Program-made: the position numbers and the translations under genes
Notes under the pieces: model-generated
The model's input: the letters and a program-made list of their open reading frames with translations, nothing else
The model's database searches: none
What the model was told of the DNA's origin: nothing
In this document: positions 1 through 10,916 of the stretch, in pieces
Position numbering within the stretch: the stretch's first letter is position 1
Layout of the letters: each line of letters opens with the position of its first letter
Source: Terriglobales bacterium
GTDB lineage: Bacteria; Acidobacteriota; Terriglobia; Terriglobales; Acidobacteriaceae
Assembly (NCBI GenBank): GCA_035651995.1
Contig: DASRER010000004.1
Span: 62,001 to 126,000, forward strand
DNA: 64,000 nucleotides
Reading direction: 5' to 3'

Positions 1-284
1 GAACGCAACGTTAACCGCAGGGTCGCGGACAGGCGAGATGTCAGCAGTAACCGCGAGTTGCGCGGAGGTAACGTGGAGGAAGCGGCCTGGATTCAGGGGA
101 TTAGCATTCAGCATTCAACAGTCAGCCTTCAGCCCCTGAAGGCACTCGGCATCCAGCACTCAGCCCCTGAACAGCATCGCTGGTCCGCACGGCCCTGGGA
201 AGCTCGAAGGCGATACGAGCTTTAGAGGTCGCTACGGGCCTTCGCGGGCTGAATGCCAAGTGCTAATTGCGGAGTGCTGATTCC
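1..284. other. Gene-free left edge; contains inverted repeat of family A
   Basis: No convincing coding region is seen. From about 92 to 285 the sequence has a left arm of degenerate heptamer words of the type GCATTCA/GCACTCG (92-172) and a right arm with the complementary words (249-283). This makes a long imperfect hairpin that abuts the 3' end of the tRNA-His gene. It belongs to the family found again at 23730, 48378, 49365 and 50871. Confidence 0.6.
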
Positions 285-360
285 TGGGGCGGGCGGTGGG
301 ATTTGAACCCACGACAGCCGGAGCCACAGTCCGGTGTTCTACCCCTGAACTACGCCCGCC
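285..360 (-). tRNA. tRNA-His: tRNA-His (anticodon GTG)
   Basis: The reverse complement folds into a full cloverleaf. It has the extra 5' G(-1) opposite C73 that marks tRNA-His, a 7-bp acceptor stem, a D arm, an anticodon stem CCGGA/TCCGG with loop CTGTGGC (anticodon GTG), and a T arm GTGGG/CCCAC. The CCA end is encoded (287-285). Confidence 0.96.
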
Positions 361-525
361 ATATTGCCGGAATCGGTTGCTGAAGAGCGGCGCTGAGGAT
401 GAACGCCAGGCGCCGCCGGCTATCCGGTTGGAGGAGCGGACACGCGAGCGTATCCGCGACATTGATTATAGCAACGGCGTTTGGGTGTGTCGCGCGCAGG
501 GGCTTGGCTTGGCGTGGCCTGTGCT

Positions 526-566
526 TCCCACGTTAGCGCCGCAAAGCACGCGGCGCGAACGTGGGG
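526..566. repeat. Strong hairpin, GC-rich inverted repeat
   Basis: Arms at 527-542 and 551-566 match at 15 of 16 positions around a 7-base loop (AAAGCAC). A second small inverted repeat (GCGGCG/CGCCGC) follows at 572-592. A related half-copy occurs at 4183-4215 (CGCCGCAAAGAGCGCGGCGC). The element lies between the divergent tRNA-His and the hydrolase gene at 610. It has no U tract, so it is not an obvious intrinsic terminator. Confidence 0.6.
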
Positions 567-609
567 CACCGCGGCGTATATTGTTCGCCGCTGACGTGGG
601 TCCGTCTCC

Positions 610-2055
610 ATGAAAAAAATTCCTCTCGCACTCTTACTCATGCTGGCGCCGAACGCGCTGGCGGTCATTCCTGAGGCGCGGCCCGGTGATTACATCGTCC
701 GCAACTTCCAATTCAAAGACGGCCAGGCGTTGCCCGAAGTCCGCATGCACTACATCACGCTGGGCTCGCCGGCGCGCGACCAGAACGGGCGCGTGACCAA
801 TGCCGTGCTCATCCTGCACGGCACGGGCGGGTCGTCGAAGCAGTTCCTGGAGGAGCGCTTCGCGGGCGTGCTGTTCAATCCCGGGCAATTGCTCGACGTC
901 ACCAAGTACTACGTCATCATCCCTGACAACGTGGGCCACGGCAAAAGCTCGCGTCCCAGTGACGGCCTGCGCATGCACTTCCCGCACTACGACTACGACG
1001 ACATGGTCGCGCTCCAGCATGCGCTGCTCGATGGGATCGGCGTGAATCACCTGCGGCTGATCTTCGGCACGTCCATGGGCTGCATGCACGCGTGGGTGTG
1101 GGGCGAAACCTATCCGGAGATGATGGACGCGCTCATGCCCATGGCGTGCGCGCCCACACAGATTGCCGGGCGCAACCGCATGTGGCGCAAGGCGGCAATG
1201 GACGGCATTCGGCGCGATCCGGCATGGGAGAACGGCGAGTACAAATCGCAGCCGGCTTCGCTGATCACGTCGGAGAACTTTCTGCAACTGATGGGCAGCA
1301 ACGCGCTGGAACGCCAGAAGCAGGGCCCGACGCGCGACCAGGCCGACCTGTACATGGAAACGCAGCTCAACAAGGTGCTGCCCGAGCTCGATGCCAACGA
1401 CTTCCTCTACTTCGTCGACGCCTCGCGCAACTATAACCCGGAGCCGGACCTGGAAAAAATCACCGCGCCGGTCATGTTCGTCAATTCGGCCGACGATGCT
1501 ATCAATCCGCCGGAGCTGGGCATCGCCGAGCGGTTGATTCAGCGAGTGAAGCGCGGCCGGTTCATCCTGCTTCCGTACACGGCCGAGACGCACGGCCACG
1601 GTTCGCACACCTGGGCGGCGCTCTGGCAGCAGTATCTGGAAGAGCTGCTGAAGGAGAGTGGCGGGCTTGCGCCGGGGACGGGAAGGGCCGTGACGAACGC
1701 GGAGGGGCTGGTGAACACGGGACCGGTGATGCCGCCGCCACTGCCGCCTGGAACCGCGAATCCCGTCGCTTACACCATCGGCCCGGGAATCACCCCTCCG
1801 CAGAAGATATCCGGAAGCCAGCCCGAGTACACCGAGTCTGCGCGCAAGAGGAAGATCACCGGGACCGTGCGGCTGGCGATCATCGTCGGGACGGATGGCA
1901 CGGTGCGCGTTGTGCAGGTCATCAACTCACTCGAGCCGTCGCTGGACCAGAGCGCTGTCGAGACCATCCGTACCTGGCGCTTCCGGCCGGGCGCCAGGGA
2001 CGGACAACCCGTTCCCGTGCGCGTCCAGGTAGAGGTCAGCTTCAGCCTGAAATGA
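610..2055 (+). CDS. Secreted alpha/beta hydrolase (MetX-like) fused to a TonB C-terminal domain
   Basis: This 481-residue protein opens with a signal peptide (residues 1-18, ending NALA). Residues ~20-350 form an alpha/beta-hydrolase fold related to homoserine O-acetyltransferases. The nucleophile elbow is GTSMG (Ser155), and candidate acid and base residues lie in SADDAINPPE (~295) and ETHGHGSH (~330). After a Pro-rich linker (~360-390), residues ~395-481 match the TonB/energy-transducer C-terminal domain, with the typical YTESARKRKITGTVRLAIIV opening and a TWRFRPG motif near the end. The signal peptide suggests an envelope enzyme, not a cytosolic methionine-pathway acyltransferase. The domain joining is seen directly; the substrate is unknown. 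It has no operon partner on its strand. Confidence 0.85.
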   Translation: MKKIPLALLLMLAPNALAVIPEARPGDYIVRNFQFKDGQALPEVRMHYITLGSPARDQNGRVTNAVLILHGTGGSSKQFLEERFAGVLFNPGQLLDVTKYYVIIPDNVGHGKSSRPSDGLRMHFPHYDYDDMVALQHALLDGIGVNHLRLIFGTSMGCMHAWVWGETYPEMMDALMPMACAPTQIAGRNRMWRKAAMDGIRRDPAWENGEYKSQPASLITSENFLQLMGSNALERQKQGPTRDQADLYMETQLNKVLPELDANDFLYFVDASRNYNPEPDLEKITAPVMFVNSADDAINPPELGIAERLIQRVKRGRFILLPYTAETHGHGSHTWAALWQQYLEELLKESGGLAPGTGRAVTNAEGLVNTGPVMPPPLPPGTANPVAYTIGPGITPPQKISGSQPEYTESARKRKITGTVRLAIIVGTDGTVRVVQVINSLEPSLDQSAVETIRTWRFRPGARDGQPVPVRVQVEVSFSLK

Positions 2056-2065
2056 TGCGGTCATC

Positions 2066-2142
2066 CTGACTGAACGCGGGCGTTCCAGCGACTCGCCCCC
2101 TTTGAGCCTTCGCTCAGGGCTGGCGCCGCTCAGGATGACCTT
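2066..2142. repeat. Intergenic element of the 'cat-cctgagcg' type
   Basis: The motif TCATCCTGACTGAACGCGGG at 2063-2082 is repeated as an imperfect inverse (GCCGCTCAGGATGACC) near 2127-2142, making a hairpin between convergent genes. Similar words recur at 36617-36735 and 62412-62440. Confidence 0.5.
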
Positions 2143-2178
2143 CCAATCGCTCTGCGATCTTTGCGGTGAACCGATGTA

Positions 2179-2415
2179 TCAGTCCAGGTCACCGAGCGAA
2201 CACGCGCCCGGGCCGCGCGGGTCGCCGCAGCTTCCGCAGGCGCCGTTCGGGGCCGCGCTTTCGCTCCTGGCCGGGCCGCCGGCGACGGCGAACACCGAGA
2301 GCTGTTGCTCCAGCTTTTTCCCGTGACAATGCGGGCACGCCGGCTTCTGCGAACCAATGACCAGCGCCTCGAAGCGGCGGTCACACTCCTTGCAGATGTA
2401 TTCGAAGATGGGCAT
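2179..2415 (-). CDS. FmdB-family zinc ribbon protein
   Basis: This 78-residue protein starts MPIFEYICKECDRRFEAL, the hallmark of the FmdB/CxxC_CxxC_SSSS putative regulatory family. A second CPHC pair at residues ~32-35 completes a zinc ribbon. The Gly/Cys-rich tail (CGSCGDPRGPGACS) adds Cys residues, as in other family members. The role is uncertain; FmdB was proposed as a regulator of formamidase or amidase genes, but most homologues are uncharacterised. A family E repeat lies directly upstream of the start, between this gene and the divergent hydrolase gene at 2496. Confidence 0.85.
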   Translation of the reverse strand: MPIFEYICKECDRRFEALVIGSQKPACPHCHGKKLEQQLSVFAVAGGPARSESAAPNGACGSCGDPRGPGACSLGDLD

Positions 2416-2426
2416 GACAGATTCCG

Positions 2427-2495
2427 TTTGGTGATTTGGTGATTCGGTGATTTACGATTTAAATCGTAAGTGATTACGTCGTAAATCGTAAATTC
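2427..2495. repeat. Family E octamer-word repeat/palindrome
   Basis: Degenerate octamers GGTGATTT/GGTGATTC (2430-2453) run into the palindromic centre ACGATTTAAATCGT (2455-2468) and a further partial copy to 2492. The element fills the divergent gap between the FmdB and YheT-type genes. A second member is at 46042-46138. Confidence 0.65.
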
Positions 2496-3491
2496 TTGCC
2501 CTTCACTCCCACAGACTTCAAGCCTCACCGTTTGCTGGTCGGCGGCCACGCGCAGACACTTGCGGGCCGCTTCCTGCCGCGGCGCGATGCGCTGCCGCCT
2601 GCAGACGAGCGGCTGTTCAGCGTGGAAGCAGGCGTCGAGGTGATGTGCCGCTGCCACTGGCAGGCGGACCGCCGCGCGGCGCTGACGGTGATCGTCGTGC
2701 ATGGGCTGGAAGGCTCGTCGGAATCGCAGTACGTCATCGGCACGGCGAACAAGGCGTGGGCGGCCGGCATGAACGTGGTGCGCATGAACATGCGCAACTG
2801 CGGCGGCACGGAAATGCTCGGGCCCACGCTCTACCACAGCGGCATGTCGGGCGATGTGGGCGCGGTGATGCGCGCGCTCATCACCGATGACAAGCTCGCA
2901 CACGTGGCGCTCGCCGGATTTTCCATGGGCGGCAACCTGGCGCTGAAACTGGCAGGCGAACTGGGGCGCGATCGCGCAACGCCGCCTGAGCTGCGCGCCG
3001 TGGCGGCTGTTTCACCCGCCGCTGACCTGGGTGCTTCGGCCGACGCCCTGAGCCTGCCCTCGAACCGCATTTACGAATGGCACTTCGTGCGCAACCTGAA
3101 GCGCAGCGTGCGGCGCAAGGCGCTCGCGTTTCCGGGGCGCTACGATGTGTCGCGCCTCGCCGGTCTGCGCAGCGTGCGCGATTTCGACGAGCACGTGACC
3201 GCGCCGTACTCCGGCTTCGCCAACGCCGATGACTACTACTTCCGGGCGGCGGCGGCACGCGTGATCGAGCACATCGCGGTGCCCACGCTGATCATTCATG
3301 CCGCCGACGATCCGTTCATTCGCCTGCTGCCGCCTACCCGCGCGGCCATTGCCGCCAATCCCCACGTCGTGCTCGAGGAAACCGCGCACGGCGGCCACTG
3401 CGGCTTTGTCGGCGAAGCCGACCGTAACGGCTACGACGGCCGCTGGGCCGAGCGCGAGATTGTGCGGTTCTTCGCAACCCCAAATCCTTGA
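2496..3491 (+). CDS. YheT-family alpha/beta hydrolase
   Basis: This 331-residue hydrolase resembles the YheT/ABHD1 family of predicted esterases. It shows the N-terminal GGHAQTLAGRFLPRR motif, an oxyanion-region HGLEGSSES (69-76) and the nucleophile elbow GFSMGGN (Ser143). A late Asp (HAADDPF) and His (AHGGHCGF) complete the triad. No signal peptide is seen, so it is probably cytosolic. The start is TTG at 2496, because no ATG or GTG lies between the upstream repeat and the conserved KPHRLLVGGHAQ block. The substrate is not known. Confidence 0.85.
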   Translation: MPFTPTDFKPHRLLVGGHAQTLAGRFLPRRDALPPADERLFSVEAGVEVMCRCHWQADRRAALTVIVVHGLEGSSESQYVIGTANKAWAAGMNVVRMNMRNCGGTEMLGPTLYHSGMSGDVGAVMRALITDDKLAHVALAGFSMGGNLALKLAGELGRDRATPPELRAVAAVSPAADLGASADALSLPSNRIYEWHFVRNLKRSVRRKALAFPGRYDVSRLAGLRSVRDFDEHVTAPYSGFANADDYYFRAAAARVIEHIAVPTLIIHAADDPFIRLLPPTRAAIAANPHVVLEETAHGGHCGFVGEADRNGYDGRWAEREIVRFFATPNP

Positions 3492-3636
3492 CCGCAGAGG
3501 ACGCGGAGGGCGCGGACGGACCATTTTCTTCTTCACGACATAAGGACACAGGAAGACACGAAAGGACGCAATGGCTGGTTTTCCCCTTATGCGCCTTTCT
3601 GTCCTTTGTGGTGAAGATTTTGCCTTTCTTTGCGGT
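3492..3636. repeat. Family F repeat ('gacacagag' words) hairpin
   Basis: The left half has degenerate GACGCGGAG/GACACAGGAA words (3490-3575). The right half has complementary CCTTTCTGTCCTTTGTGG words (3590-3612). This is an intergenic inverted structure between the hydrolase and recX. Other members are at 14893, 16680, 36775 and 56399. Confidence 0.55.
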
Positions 3637-3648
3637 TAGACTTTCGTT

Positions 3649-4167
3649 GTGCGCCAGCCGAAAAAACTCGCCGACGAAGACGTTCTCTACGACTACGCCG
3701 TGAAGGCGCTGGGGCGGCGCATGCGTTCGGTCGCGGAATTGAAGCGGCTGCTGCGGCAGCGTGCCGCGCCCGGCAGCGAAGCGGTGATCGAGCGCGTGGT
3801 CGCGCGCCTGAAGGAATACAAGTACCTGAACGATTCCGCGTACGCCGCCGCCTACTCCAGTTATCGCAAAGAGAACGAGAAGTTCGGGCCGCGGCGCGTC
3901 ATCTCTGACCTGAAGGCGCGAGGCGTGCACGGCGATGTGGTGCGGAAGGCCGTGGCGGATGCCTTTGCCGGCACCGACGAGGAGCAGCACGCGCGCGAGT
4001 TTCTGCGCCGCAAGCGCATTGCCAGGCCCGCCGATGACCGCGGGGCCGCCCGCATTTTCCGCACCCTGATGCGCGCGGGCTTCAGCACCCGGGCGGCGCT
4101 GCGCGTGCTGAACAAGTGGAACGTCGACAGCGAGGTCCTATCGGCGCTCGAGTCGGAGGGGGAGTAA
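3649..4167 (+). CDS. recX: Regulatory protein RecX
   Basis: This 172-residue all-helical protein has the RecX tandem three-helix repeats: ALGRRMRSVAELKRLLRQR (~15-35), then VVARLKEYKYLNDSAYAAAY and GPRRVISDLKARGV. RecX binds RecA filaments and inhibits them. The start is GTG at 3649. A -10-like TAGACT (3637-3642) lies only 6 bases upstream and no Shine-Dalgarno sequence is present, so the mRNA may be leaderless. recA is not in the window. Confidence 0.88.
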   Translation: MRQPKKLADEDVLYDYAVKALGRRMRSVAELKRLLRQRAAPGSEAVIERVVARLKEYKYLNDSAYAAAYSSYRKENEKFGPRRVISDLKARGVHGDVVRKAVADAFAGTDEEQHAREFLRRKRIARPADDRGAARIFRTLMRAGFSTRAALRVLNKWNVDSEVLSALESEGE

Positions 4168-4268
4168 ATTCCCCCGTTCACGCCGCAAAGAGCGCGGCGC
4201 GATCGCGGGGTACTCTCGCCGAATAAGTTTGCCCGCCTGCCCTCGCAAGCATTACAACTGAAGCCCTC

Positions 4269-6002
4269 ATGCGATCTCTTCGCTGCGTCCTGGTCTGTTT
4301 CCTGATCGCTTCGTTTTCGGTTGTGTGCAGGGCTCAAGCGGCTGCTCCCGAGAAAAAACACAACGACCCGCTGCAACAGTTCGCTGCGGACTTCTGGGCG
4401 TGGCGCGCGCGCACGCAGCCGTTCAACTTCGACGACATTCCCCGCATCGAGCGCCCCGGCGGACATCGCGACTGGTCGGCGGCGGCCGTGGAGCGCCAGC
4501 ACCAGGAACTTGCCGCGTTCGAGGCGCGCTGGACGGCGCTGGCGCCCAAACCGGGCGCGGCGATTCACGACCAGGTGGACTGGCGGCTGATGGGCTCGGC
4601 GCTGGCGCGCGTCCGCTGGGAGCTGGACGTGCTGCGCCGCTGGCAGCGCGATCCGGTGTTCTACGTGGAACAAACGCTGTCTGCGCTGCAAGATGCGCTT
4701 ACCGCGCCGCCGCCTTTTGACGAGGCGCGCAGCCGGGAAGTGCTGCAGCGCGTCGAAGATATTCCCGGGATATTGAAGGATGCGCGTGCCAACCTGGGCG
4801 CCAGCCGTGGCGCTAACAGGAATGGCCCGCCGCGTCCGTTCGCCGAGGTGGCCATCGCGGCCCTTGCCGACGTGCGCCCGCGGATGGAGCGCGTTGCCGG
4901 CAGCCTCGAGCCAGTGACCAAACTCAAACCGGGCGAGCTGCGGGCCGCGCTCACACGTGCCACCGGTGCGCTGGAGCAGTACCGCGATTGGCTGAAGCTG
5001 CAACTGCCGTCACTGCCGGCTGAGTCCGCCATCGGACGCGAAGAGTACGTCTTCTTTCTGCGCAAGGTCGCGCTGAACCCGTACACGCCGGAAGAGCTGC
5101 TGGCCATGGCGCGGCAGGAGTGGGAGCGCGCGGTGGCGTTCGAGGCGTATGAGCGCCAGCGCAACGCCGGCGTCCCGCCGCTGAAGATGTCGGCTTCGAT
5201 CGAGGAGCAGATCGAGCGCACGCGCAAGCAGGAAGCGGCGGTGCGCGAGTTCCTCAGCAAGCGCGGCGTGCTCACCGTGCCTGAGTGGCTGCGGCACTAC
5301 ACGGCGCGTGCGATTCCCGACTACCTCGCGGCGCTGGAGGACTACGGCGAGGCCGACGACTTCACCGGGCCGTCGCGCCTGAACGAGGACTGCGTGCGCT
5401 GGGAGCACCCGCCGGCGGCGCAGATGGGCTACTTCTGGGCGGCGACGGTGCGCGATCCGCGGCCGATCATCGTGCACGAAGGCGTGCCGGGCCACTACTT
5501 CCAGCTCGCGCTCGGCTGGCGGCATCCCGATCCGATCCGGCGGCACTACTACGATTCGGGCGCGAACGAGGGCCTCGGATTCTACGCGGAAGAGATGATG
5601 CTGCAAGCCGGCTTGTTCGACGATTCACCGCACACGCGCGAGATCATCTACAACTTCATGCGCCTGCGCGCGCTGCGCGTGGAGGTGGACGTGAAGCTGG
5701 CGCTCGGGCAATTCTCCATCGAGCAGGCGGCTGAGTATCTGCAGCGGACTGTCCCGATGGACTCGGAGACGGCGCACGCTGAGGCACGCTCCTTCGCCAC
5801 CACACCCGGGCAGGCGATCACCTACCAGATCGGCAAGATTCAGATCCAGAAATTCCTCGCTGACGCGCGCATCCAGCAGGGCGAGAAGTTCAACCTGCGC
5901 GCCTTCCACGACGCGCTGTGGCTGAACGGCAACGTGCCGATTGCGCTGCAACGGTGGGAGATGACGGGAGCGGCCGATGAGATTGAAAAACTAGATCACT
6001 GA
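4269..6002 (+). CDS. DUF885 family secreted protein (putative metallo-carboxypeptidase-like)
   Basis: This 577-residue protein has an N-terminal signal peptide (~1-25, hydrophobic CVLVCFLIASFSVVCRAQA). The rest matches the DUF885 family. The diagnostic motif HEGVPGHYFQ is near residue 403, and ANEGLGFYAEEMM follows about 35 residues later. These resemble HExxH-type and gluzincin-like metal ligands; in DUF885 the His/Glu pair is thought to bind metal. A role in peptide hydrolysis in the periplasm is inferred. The gene is transcribed alone. Confidence 0.85.
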   Translation: MRSLRCVLVCFLIASFSVVCRAQAAAPEKKHNDPLQQFAADFWAWRARTQPFNFDDIPRIERPGGHRDWSAAAVERQHQELAAFEARWTALAPKPGAAIHDQVDWRLMGSALARVRWELDVLRRWQRDPVFYVEQTLSALQDALTAPPPFDEARSREVLQRVEDIPGILKDARANLGASRGANRNGPPRPFAEVAIAALADVRPRMERVAGSLEPVTKLKPGELRAALTRATGALEQYRDWLKLQLPSLPAESAIGREEYVFFLRKVALNPYTPEELLAMARQEWERAVAFEAYERQRNAGVPPLKMSASIEEQIERTRKQEAAVREFLSKRGVLTVPEWLRHYTARAIPDYLAALEDYGEADDFTGPSRLNEDCVRWEHPPAAQMGYFWAATVRDPRPIIVHEGVPGHYFQLALGWRHPDPIRRHYYDSGANEGLGFYAEEMMLQAGLFDDSPHTREIIYNFMRLRALRVEVDVKLALGQFSIEQAAEYLQRTVPMDSETAHAEARSFATTPGQAITYQIGKIQIQKFLADARIQQGEKFNLRAFHDALWLNGNVPIALQRWEMTGAADEIEKLDH

Positions 6003-6004
6003 GT

Positions 6005-6112
6005 CCAATTGCGGAATTGCCGAACTGCCGAACTGCGGGACTGCGGGACTGCGGAACTGCGGAACTGCGAAACTGAAATTCGGCAATTAGGCAGTTCCGC
6101 AGTTCGGCAATC
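6005..6112. repeat. Family B octamer-word hairpin upstream of alaS
   Basis: The left arm (6005-6075) is an array of degenerate octamers GAACTGCC/GGACTGCG/GAACTGCG, about seven units. The right arm (6077-6112) has the reverse complement words (AATTCGGCAATTAGGCAGTT). The element lies between the DUF885 gene and alaS and ends ~14 bp before the alaS -10 box. Confidence 0.8.
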
Positions 6113-6125
6113 ACTCTGGCCGGAT

Positions 6126-6134
6126 TGCTACAAT
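6126..6134 (+). promoter_or_regulatory. Extended -10 promoter element for alaS
   Basis: The sequence TGCTACAAT has the extended -10 TG and hexamer TACAAT (6129-6134), 11 bases before the alaS ATG at 6146. Transcription would start about 5 bases before the start codon, giving a nearly leaderless mRNA. The same TTGCTACAAT occurs before aspS at 63821. Confidence 0.55.
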
Positions 6135-6145
6135 GAACAGTTTCC

Positions 6146-8896
<2,751 letters not shown>

Positions 8897-9312
8897 CGCA
8901 AGGCGCTTCGCGCCGCAATTCTCGGTTTGGGCAGAACGAGAAAATTCGTTGTCAGTTCGCTCGCTAACCTACGCTTCGCACCCGCGCGCGGCCCGTACAG
9001 GCACCGCAGGCCAAGCAGCATCCAATTCGATTGTGGCTGGAAAACGATTCAGTTCGCCGTGGAGATCGAACAAAGCAAGGCAGAACGGGTCATTCAGGCC
9101 ATTCGTAGGCGTGCCCCGATTGCTGTTGTGTCGAGCTATAGGGACGGTTTCGGCTCGACCTGGCTAAAGCTGTAGCGAAAACCTGGTTCCCTCGCACGCG
9201 CCGTTAGTCCGCTCCTCGCTTCGCGAGTGACTCCCTCGGCGCGGCTCGGGATGCCAATTCGTTAGCCGTATTCACCGGGCTAAAGTCCGGTGCTTCCGCC
9301 GAAAACATCAAC
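8897..9312. other. Gap of ~415 bp with no convincing gene
   Basis: A short open frame at 8927-9175 encodes 82 residues with a somewhat protein-like C-terminal half (WKTIQFAVEIEQSKAERVI), but it has no Shine-Dalgarno and no recognised relatives. It could be a relic. Near 9263-9300 lies an element reading ATTCACCGGGCTAAAGTCCG, a self-complementary intergenic word. Nothing else can be supported. Confidence 0.4.
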
Positions 9313-10560
9313 TCACGACGCTCTCACTGGCGCCGGCGCCGCTGCCGCAAACTTCTCCGACCAGCGGACCCTTCCCGTGAGCTGCATCACGACGAACAGC
9401 GTGATGATCGAGCCGATGGTCACCGCCAGCGCGGTGTATCCTTTGAGGAAGAAGGCGTAGGAGAACAGCACCAGGTACACGAACTGGGCGACGCCGGCTT
9501 CGACCAGCGCGAAGCGCAGCCCCACCACCAGCCGCAGGTACGTCACCACCAGGAAAATCGAGACCGCCGAGCAGATGGCAAAGGCGGCGTGGATGGAGAT
9601 GTGGTCCACCGTGTACGCCAGCAGCAGGTGGAAGGCGAAGAATGCCGTGGCGAGGAAGAAATAGTTCATCGGATGCAGCTCGATGCCGCGCATGGTGGTG
9701 ATGATCAGCATCAGAAAAAAGAAGAACAGCAGGGATACCGGCGCGAAGAAGCTGATGCGGCCCGCCAGCGGCCCGGGCTGGAGCTTCTCCGGCATGGCCA
9801 CGCCGATCTGCACGCCGGAGACAAGATTGGTGTAGTCCCAATTGAGCCGCCAGCCGCCGGCAGTTTCCGTCTTGCTGGTGGGCGAGAGCGCGCTCGGCGG
9901 GAAGTCGATATCGTGGAAGTTGGTACCGACCTCGAGGTGGAAGTCCTTGACCTGCGCCACGTCGCCGCCGAAGTCGTAGGTCCAGGTGTCGAGCCCGTGC
10001 GAGCGATACGCGAAGTGCAGGGTGAGCGTTTCGCCTTCGGGGACCACGATGCTGCCGGTCACCGTGTCGCCGCCGATGCTGGTGGGGACGGGCACGCCGT
10101 TCACCGACATTTCCATCGCGTCGTAGAGCACCTTCGCGGCGGGCAGCTTGACGGCGATGCGCAGCGCGCCCTCGCGCTTGGGCGGCGCGGGGAAGGTGTA
10201 GTCACCGGCAAAGTTGACCGTGTAGGTGCTGTACCAGAGCAGGCCTTTCTGGCGGTGCTCCAGGTCAACGGCAGCGCGGAGCCGGCTGGAGGAGAGCGTG
10301 AGCGGCAGGTCGCGCTCGTACTGCTCCTCGCGCGTGGTCAGCTGGTTGTCCTTGCGTACCTCGATGGTGCGCGTGGCGGTGGTGGCCCACTCCATCTTCG
10401 GCGGCGTGGCCTTCTGCGGCGCGCCCCAACTCGACATGACCTTTCCCTTCAGCTCCGAATCGGCGCTGTAGGTGCGCTGGAAGATGGTGCCGCCCAAGAT
10501 CCACCAGGCGACGGAAGTACAGGCGAAGATAAAGATCAGGGCGAAGATGCGGCGGGCCAT
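9313..10560 (-). CDS. CreD-like inner membrane protein
   Basis: This 415-residue protein has an N-terminal membrane segment (ALIFIFACTSVAWWILG). A large extracytoplasmic domain (~30-265) follows, with alternating beta-type sequence. Five or six closely packed membrane segments (~270-400) include FFAPVSLLFFFFLMLIITTM and the conserved ELHPMNYFFLATAFFAFHLLLAY. This layout and the latter motif match the CreD (inner membrane resistance protein) family. In Escherichia coli creD belongs to the CreBC regulon, but no sensor kinase is nearby here. The function is inferred only from similarity. An AT-rich near-palindrome lies ~55 bp upstream of the start. Confidence 0.8.
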   Translation of the reverse strand: MARRIFALIFIFACTSVAWWILGGTIFQRTYSADSELKGKVMSSWGAPQKATPPKMEWATTATRTIEVRKDNQLTTREEQYERDLPLTLSSSRLRAAVDLEHRQKGLLWYSTYTVNFAGDYTFPAPPKREGALRIAVKLPAAKVLYDAMEMSVNGVPVPTSIGGDTVTGSIVVPEGETLTLHFAYRSHGLDTWTYDFGGDVAQVKDFHLEVGTNFHDIDFPPSALSPTSKTETAGGWRLNWDYTNLVSGVQIGVAMPEKLQPGPLAGRISFFAPVSLLFFFFLMLIITTMRGIELHPMNYFFLATAFFAFHLLLAYTVDHISIHAAFAICSAVSIFLVVTYLRLVVGLRFALVEAGVAQFVYLVLFSYAFFLKGYTALAVTIGSIITLFVVMQLTGRVRWSEKFAAAAPAPVRAS

Positions 10561-10611
10561 AGGCAGCGCTCCTTTGTTCGCGGAGACTATGGCGCAGGGT
10601 ACATGTATTTG

Positions 10612-10641
10612 TCAAGTACTTTATATTATAAAGTATCAGCG
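10612..10641. promoter_or_regulatory. AT-rich near-palindrome upstream of the CreD-like gene
   Basis: GTACTTTATATTATAAAGTATC has inverted arms (GTACTTTATA / TATAAAGTATC) in an otherwise GC-rich region, 55-80 bp upstream of the minus-strand start at 10560. It could hold the promoter (TATAAT-like on the minus strand) and a repressor operator. This is inference from symmetry and composition only. Confidence 0.4.
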
Positions 10642-10834
10642 GCAGGCTGGCCGCGTCGGCGCAGGCGATGAGCAGGACGAGGGCAAACAGCCCACATCAT
10701 CATCAGCAGGAGTCGCGCCCGCCGCGTACCAGGTCTTCATGCAGCGGCAGGGTGATGGCGTGGACTTTGTGGTTCGAATCGGCGTACTGCTGCCCAAGCC
10801 GCGGCGAGATGGCCAGCAGGTCGGCGCGGCCCTG
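10636..10834 (-). pseudogene. Relic of an ADOP/MacB-like ABC transporter permease
   Basis: On the minus strand, one frame encodes ADLLAISPRLGQQYADSN followed by HAITLPLHEDLVRGGRD (10834-10709). It then meets three consecutive stops (TGATGATGA, 10705-10697) and continues in the same frame as FALVLLIACADAASLPL (10687-10637). These two blocks, in this order, match the segment just before and inside the second membrane helix of acidobacterial duplicated orphan permeases (typically ...VLLIACANVANLLL). No start, ATPase or other permease part remains. It is a gene fragment in advanced decay. Confidence 0.75.
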
Positions 10835-10916
10835 TTAGACGCCGGTCCCGAGTACGGGTTCGCTTTGCGTTCGGTTTGCCGGCGGGGGTATGCTTGCGCC
10901 CTCAGCGGAGGCCTTT

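Noticed and set aside
6005-6112. CRISPR-like array before alaS
   Set aside because: Units are 8 bp with no spacers, and the array is followed by its inverted copy; no cas genes are present.
6113-6145. T-box leader for alaS or aspS
   Set aside because: The space between the -10 box and the start codon is far too short, and no AGGGUGGNACCGCG-type T-box motif is present.
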